This document shows positions 61,836-64,000 of a DNA stretch of 64,000 nucleotides, piece after piece. The stretch lies in contig CM067537.1 in NCBI GenBank assembly GCA_034509925.1, forward strand, positions 5,094,501 to 5,158,500, in the 5' to 3' direction. The notes beneath the pieces were generated by a model, which did no database searches, had not been told where the DNA came from, and saw only the letters and a program-made list of their open reading frames with translations. The position numbers and the translations under genes were made by a program. Position 1 is the stretch's first letter; every line of letters begins with the position of its first letter. This stretch comes from Hirudinaria manillensis. Taxonomy: Eukaryota > Annelida > Clitellata > Hirudinida > Hirudinidae.

Positions 61836-64000
61836 TAGCATTATTGACGTCATTAATATCTAACATAATCATTCTGGTATTATTAATTTGTTTTTCGTTT
61901 TTCAAATGTTTGAATCGAAATTACTTCGTGGTCACGATTCTATTGGACAACAAATGAGTACAAAAAAAAAGTTTGTGGAGCAGGATTATTTTTTTTGTTG
62001 TTACAAATGAAATCCAAAGCAATGAATGCTTCAATGGTAAAAGTCAATGCGTTGGTTCGCATTACAATGCTTTGTAAATGTTTCCTTTTACGGCCAACAT
62101 GCTCTGCTGTAAATTTCCGAGAAAATTTCAATTGAATTTTAAAACCTCAAAATCCTCTGAGAAGAACCGCAAAGAAACATTTAAACGTTGATGTCAATTT
62201 TGTATGATTTATCGGCCAATTATCAATTCTCATTCTCTAATTTCACCATATTTTAATATAAAAAAAAATTTGTAGTAAAAGCAAAGAAGTATAAACGCAT
62301 ACAAAGCAGAGAAACCGATGTGCCCCTTAAGACCTATCGAAATTCCATGACGGCAACATTCTAATCACTTTTACAGGGATATGACTTCGTGCAAATTCAG
62401 AAATATTTCATAAATACGATAAATGTCATCTTGTTGCTGGTTTCTTAATAAAAGAACACCGCTCTGAATTTCGTTAATATCGTCAATGTTCAAATCAAAT
62501 AGAATTGTACGAATTATTGTCATTATTTGTCAAGGTCTTTCGGCAGGTGTCACCCCCGGATGCCTAGGATTGTTTTGACTTTTGACAAACCTTGCAAGTA
62601 TGGTGCCAGATAGCTGACAATACGCTACTCTCTAAATATTTTCACCATCTCCAGAGTTTATTCGAGTTTATTTCTTAAAAAATCATTCAACAGTAATATG
62701 TATCTGTCTTTATTGTGCTCCTTTTTCAGGAAGCAGAGGCGTCACGTGAACCCATAATTTTGACTTTATGAGGACACGATGCAGACCGAAATAGAGACTT
62801 TCAAGTTTTTCAAGTTTTGCACAAAAATATTTTCTTATTATTAATTTATGATATTTAGATAACGAATCACGGATAATTTCGATTAATATTTGTTGAATTC
62901 ATTTAATTCACCCCGAGAAATGTCACAAATTCATTTTTACTCATTTTTATTGAATTCTTATCAATTGCCAATGATATATTACAAATAATAATCAATTGAA
63001 ATTCAGAGAAATTCTTGAAATGCTGTTCGCACGATTTAAACAATTTGTTCTTGAGATCTGTTTCAGGGTTATGAAAACAATGACCTCACATTCACGTCAC
63101 CTATTCCTCTGAACGATCAGTCATACCAGTATTTATCAATGTTCTCAATTTCTCAAACTATTGACATGTCTTAAAAGTAGTCTTTAATGGACAATCGGTT
63201 ATAAAAACTATTTCAATTTAATAACGAATTAAACAAATATCCGAATTATTGAATGTCTTAATTATTAACATATTCTGGTCAGAAAATTTTAATTTAAGTG
63301 CCAGTTATTAATCATTTATTGATACAAAATGCGCGTAATTGAAGCAGTCTTTTTACTTATAAAATAGTTTGGAATACCAGTCATCATCATCATCATCATC
63401 ATAATGGTCGTCTTATAAACAAATGTAATATCTGCAAAACCAGTTACACTATAGCCACATTGAATTGTTATAAAGGAGACAAAATTGAATCGGGTATACT
63501 CTCGAAAATGGACGCTTTCGAAGTATACACGTTTAAGCAATCATTAGAAATTAAAACAAGATTTTAAATTAAAAAAAGTCAAAACAAAAATAAAATTTAT
63601 TGCTCAAACGAAAATCTAAAAAAAACTTAAAATATTTCAAACTTTCAAGAATAATTTTCATTTTCAATAACATTCGAGATAGAATTCGTAGAAAAAATTA
63701 GTTACAGAGAGAATTATAAACAGCTTGTTGAATACTTCAAGAATGAAGAGTAGGATCGCTGTCAAATTTTATAATGTATGAGATTTCAAAATAGGATAAA
63801 GCGTTAATGCATAGGTTGCATTTAATGACAGCTCCTCCAAGAAATTAATTCGATCGAAACATAAATTGATCAAAAAGAAAACAAATAGTAATTTTTTGTG
63901 CAAATTTTGATTAATTTTTATAAATGAAGTATCAAGTTATAAAGTTATAATTTCAAAACTATGCAACGATCTATTTAAAATGCAAGTCGCTTCTCGTTAC

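Larger units (their letters stand above)
60168..64000. other. Gene-free right end
   Basis: AT-rich sequence with two ATT microsatellites and a CATCAT run near 63380. No exon with conserved protein character or convincing splice-site pair was found on either strand. Presumably upstream flank of gene A. Confidence 0.5.

Overview
The window is animal nuclear DNA. Its genes are split into many short exons with GT/AG introns, it is AT-rich, and it is full of trinucleotide and tetranucleotide microsatellites. The conserved proteins (PPP2R3C, SPOUT1, NDUFS5 and TLCD1/2 homologues) look bilaterian. The peptide receptor, the RLE-type LINEs and the secreted PAN/apple proteins would suit a lophotrochozoan, perhaps a leech-like annelid; the species is a guess. 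I rebuilt gene models by hand, joining exons only where splice sites, reading phase and family similarity agreed.

Layout. 0-1.5 kb (+): last two exons of a peptide GPCR. 1.5-9 kb: gene-free, microsatellite-rich, with a truncated LINE tail. 9-15.4 kb (-): five-exon TLCD1/2 homologue. 16.0-16.8 kb (+): NDUFS5-like complex I subunit. 17.5-20.8 kb (+): ten-exon SPOUT1/CENP-32 methyltransferase. 21.6-26.2 kb (-): unrecognised single-pass membrane protein with a dead Dong/R4-like LINE in one intron. 27.7-28.3 kb (-): small anchored coiled-coil protein. 28.7-32.6 kb (-): R2-superfamily retrotransposon with an almost intact ORF. 33.1-36.3 kb (+): twelve-exon PPP2R3C homologue. 36.6 kb: detached tail related to the R2-like element. 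37.0-39.1 kb: a tandemly duplicated promoter-plus-transcript unit of unknown product. 39.9-59.7 kb (-): two adjacent secreted multi-apple genes. 59.9-64 kb: a solo LTR and otherwise no recognised gene.

The most unusual region is 39.9-59.7 kb. Nineteen PAN/apple-like domains are encoded, nearly all one per exon, and almost all introns there are phase 1. The distal gene (A) has a signal peptide, eight apple domains and 9- or 15-nt micro-exons between domains. The proximal gene (B) has its own signal-peptide exon, eleven apple domains, a von Willebrand A domain with a MIDAS motif, a Thr-rich linker and three C1q-like repeats. Gene A's stop codon overlaps AATAAA and lies only 37 nt before gene B's ATG. 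This means either an operon-like pair or one large gene with an internal promoter.

The other genes are ordinary housekeeping or signalling genes: complex I (NDUFS5), RNA methylation and mitosis (SPOUT1), a PP2A regulatory subunit (PPP2R3C), membrane lipid composition (TLCD) and neuropeptide signalling (GPCR). I see no functional link among them.
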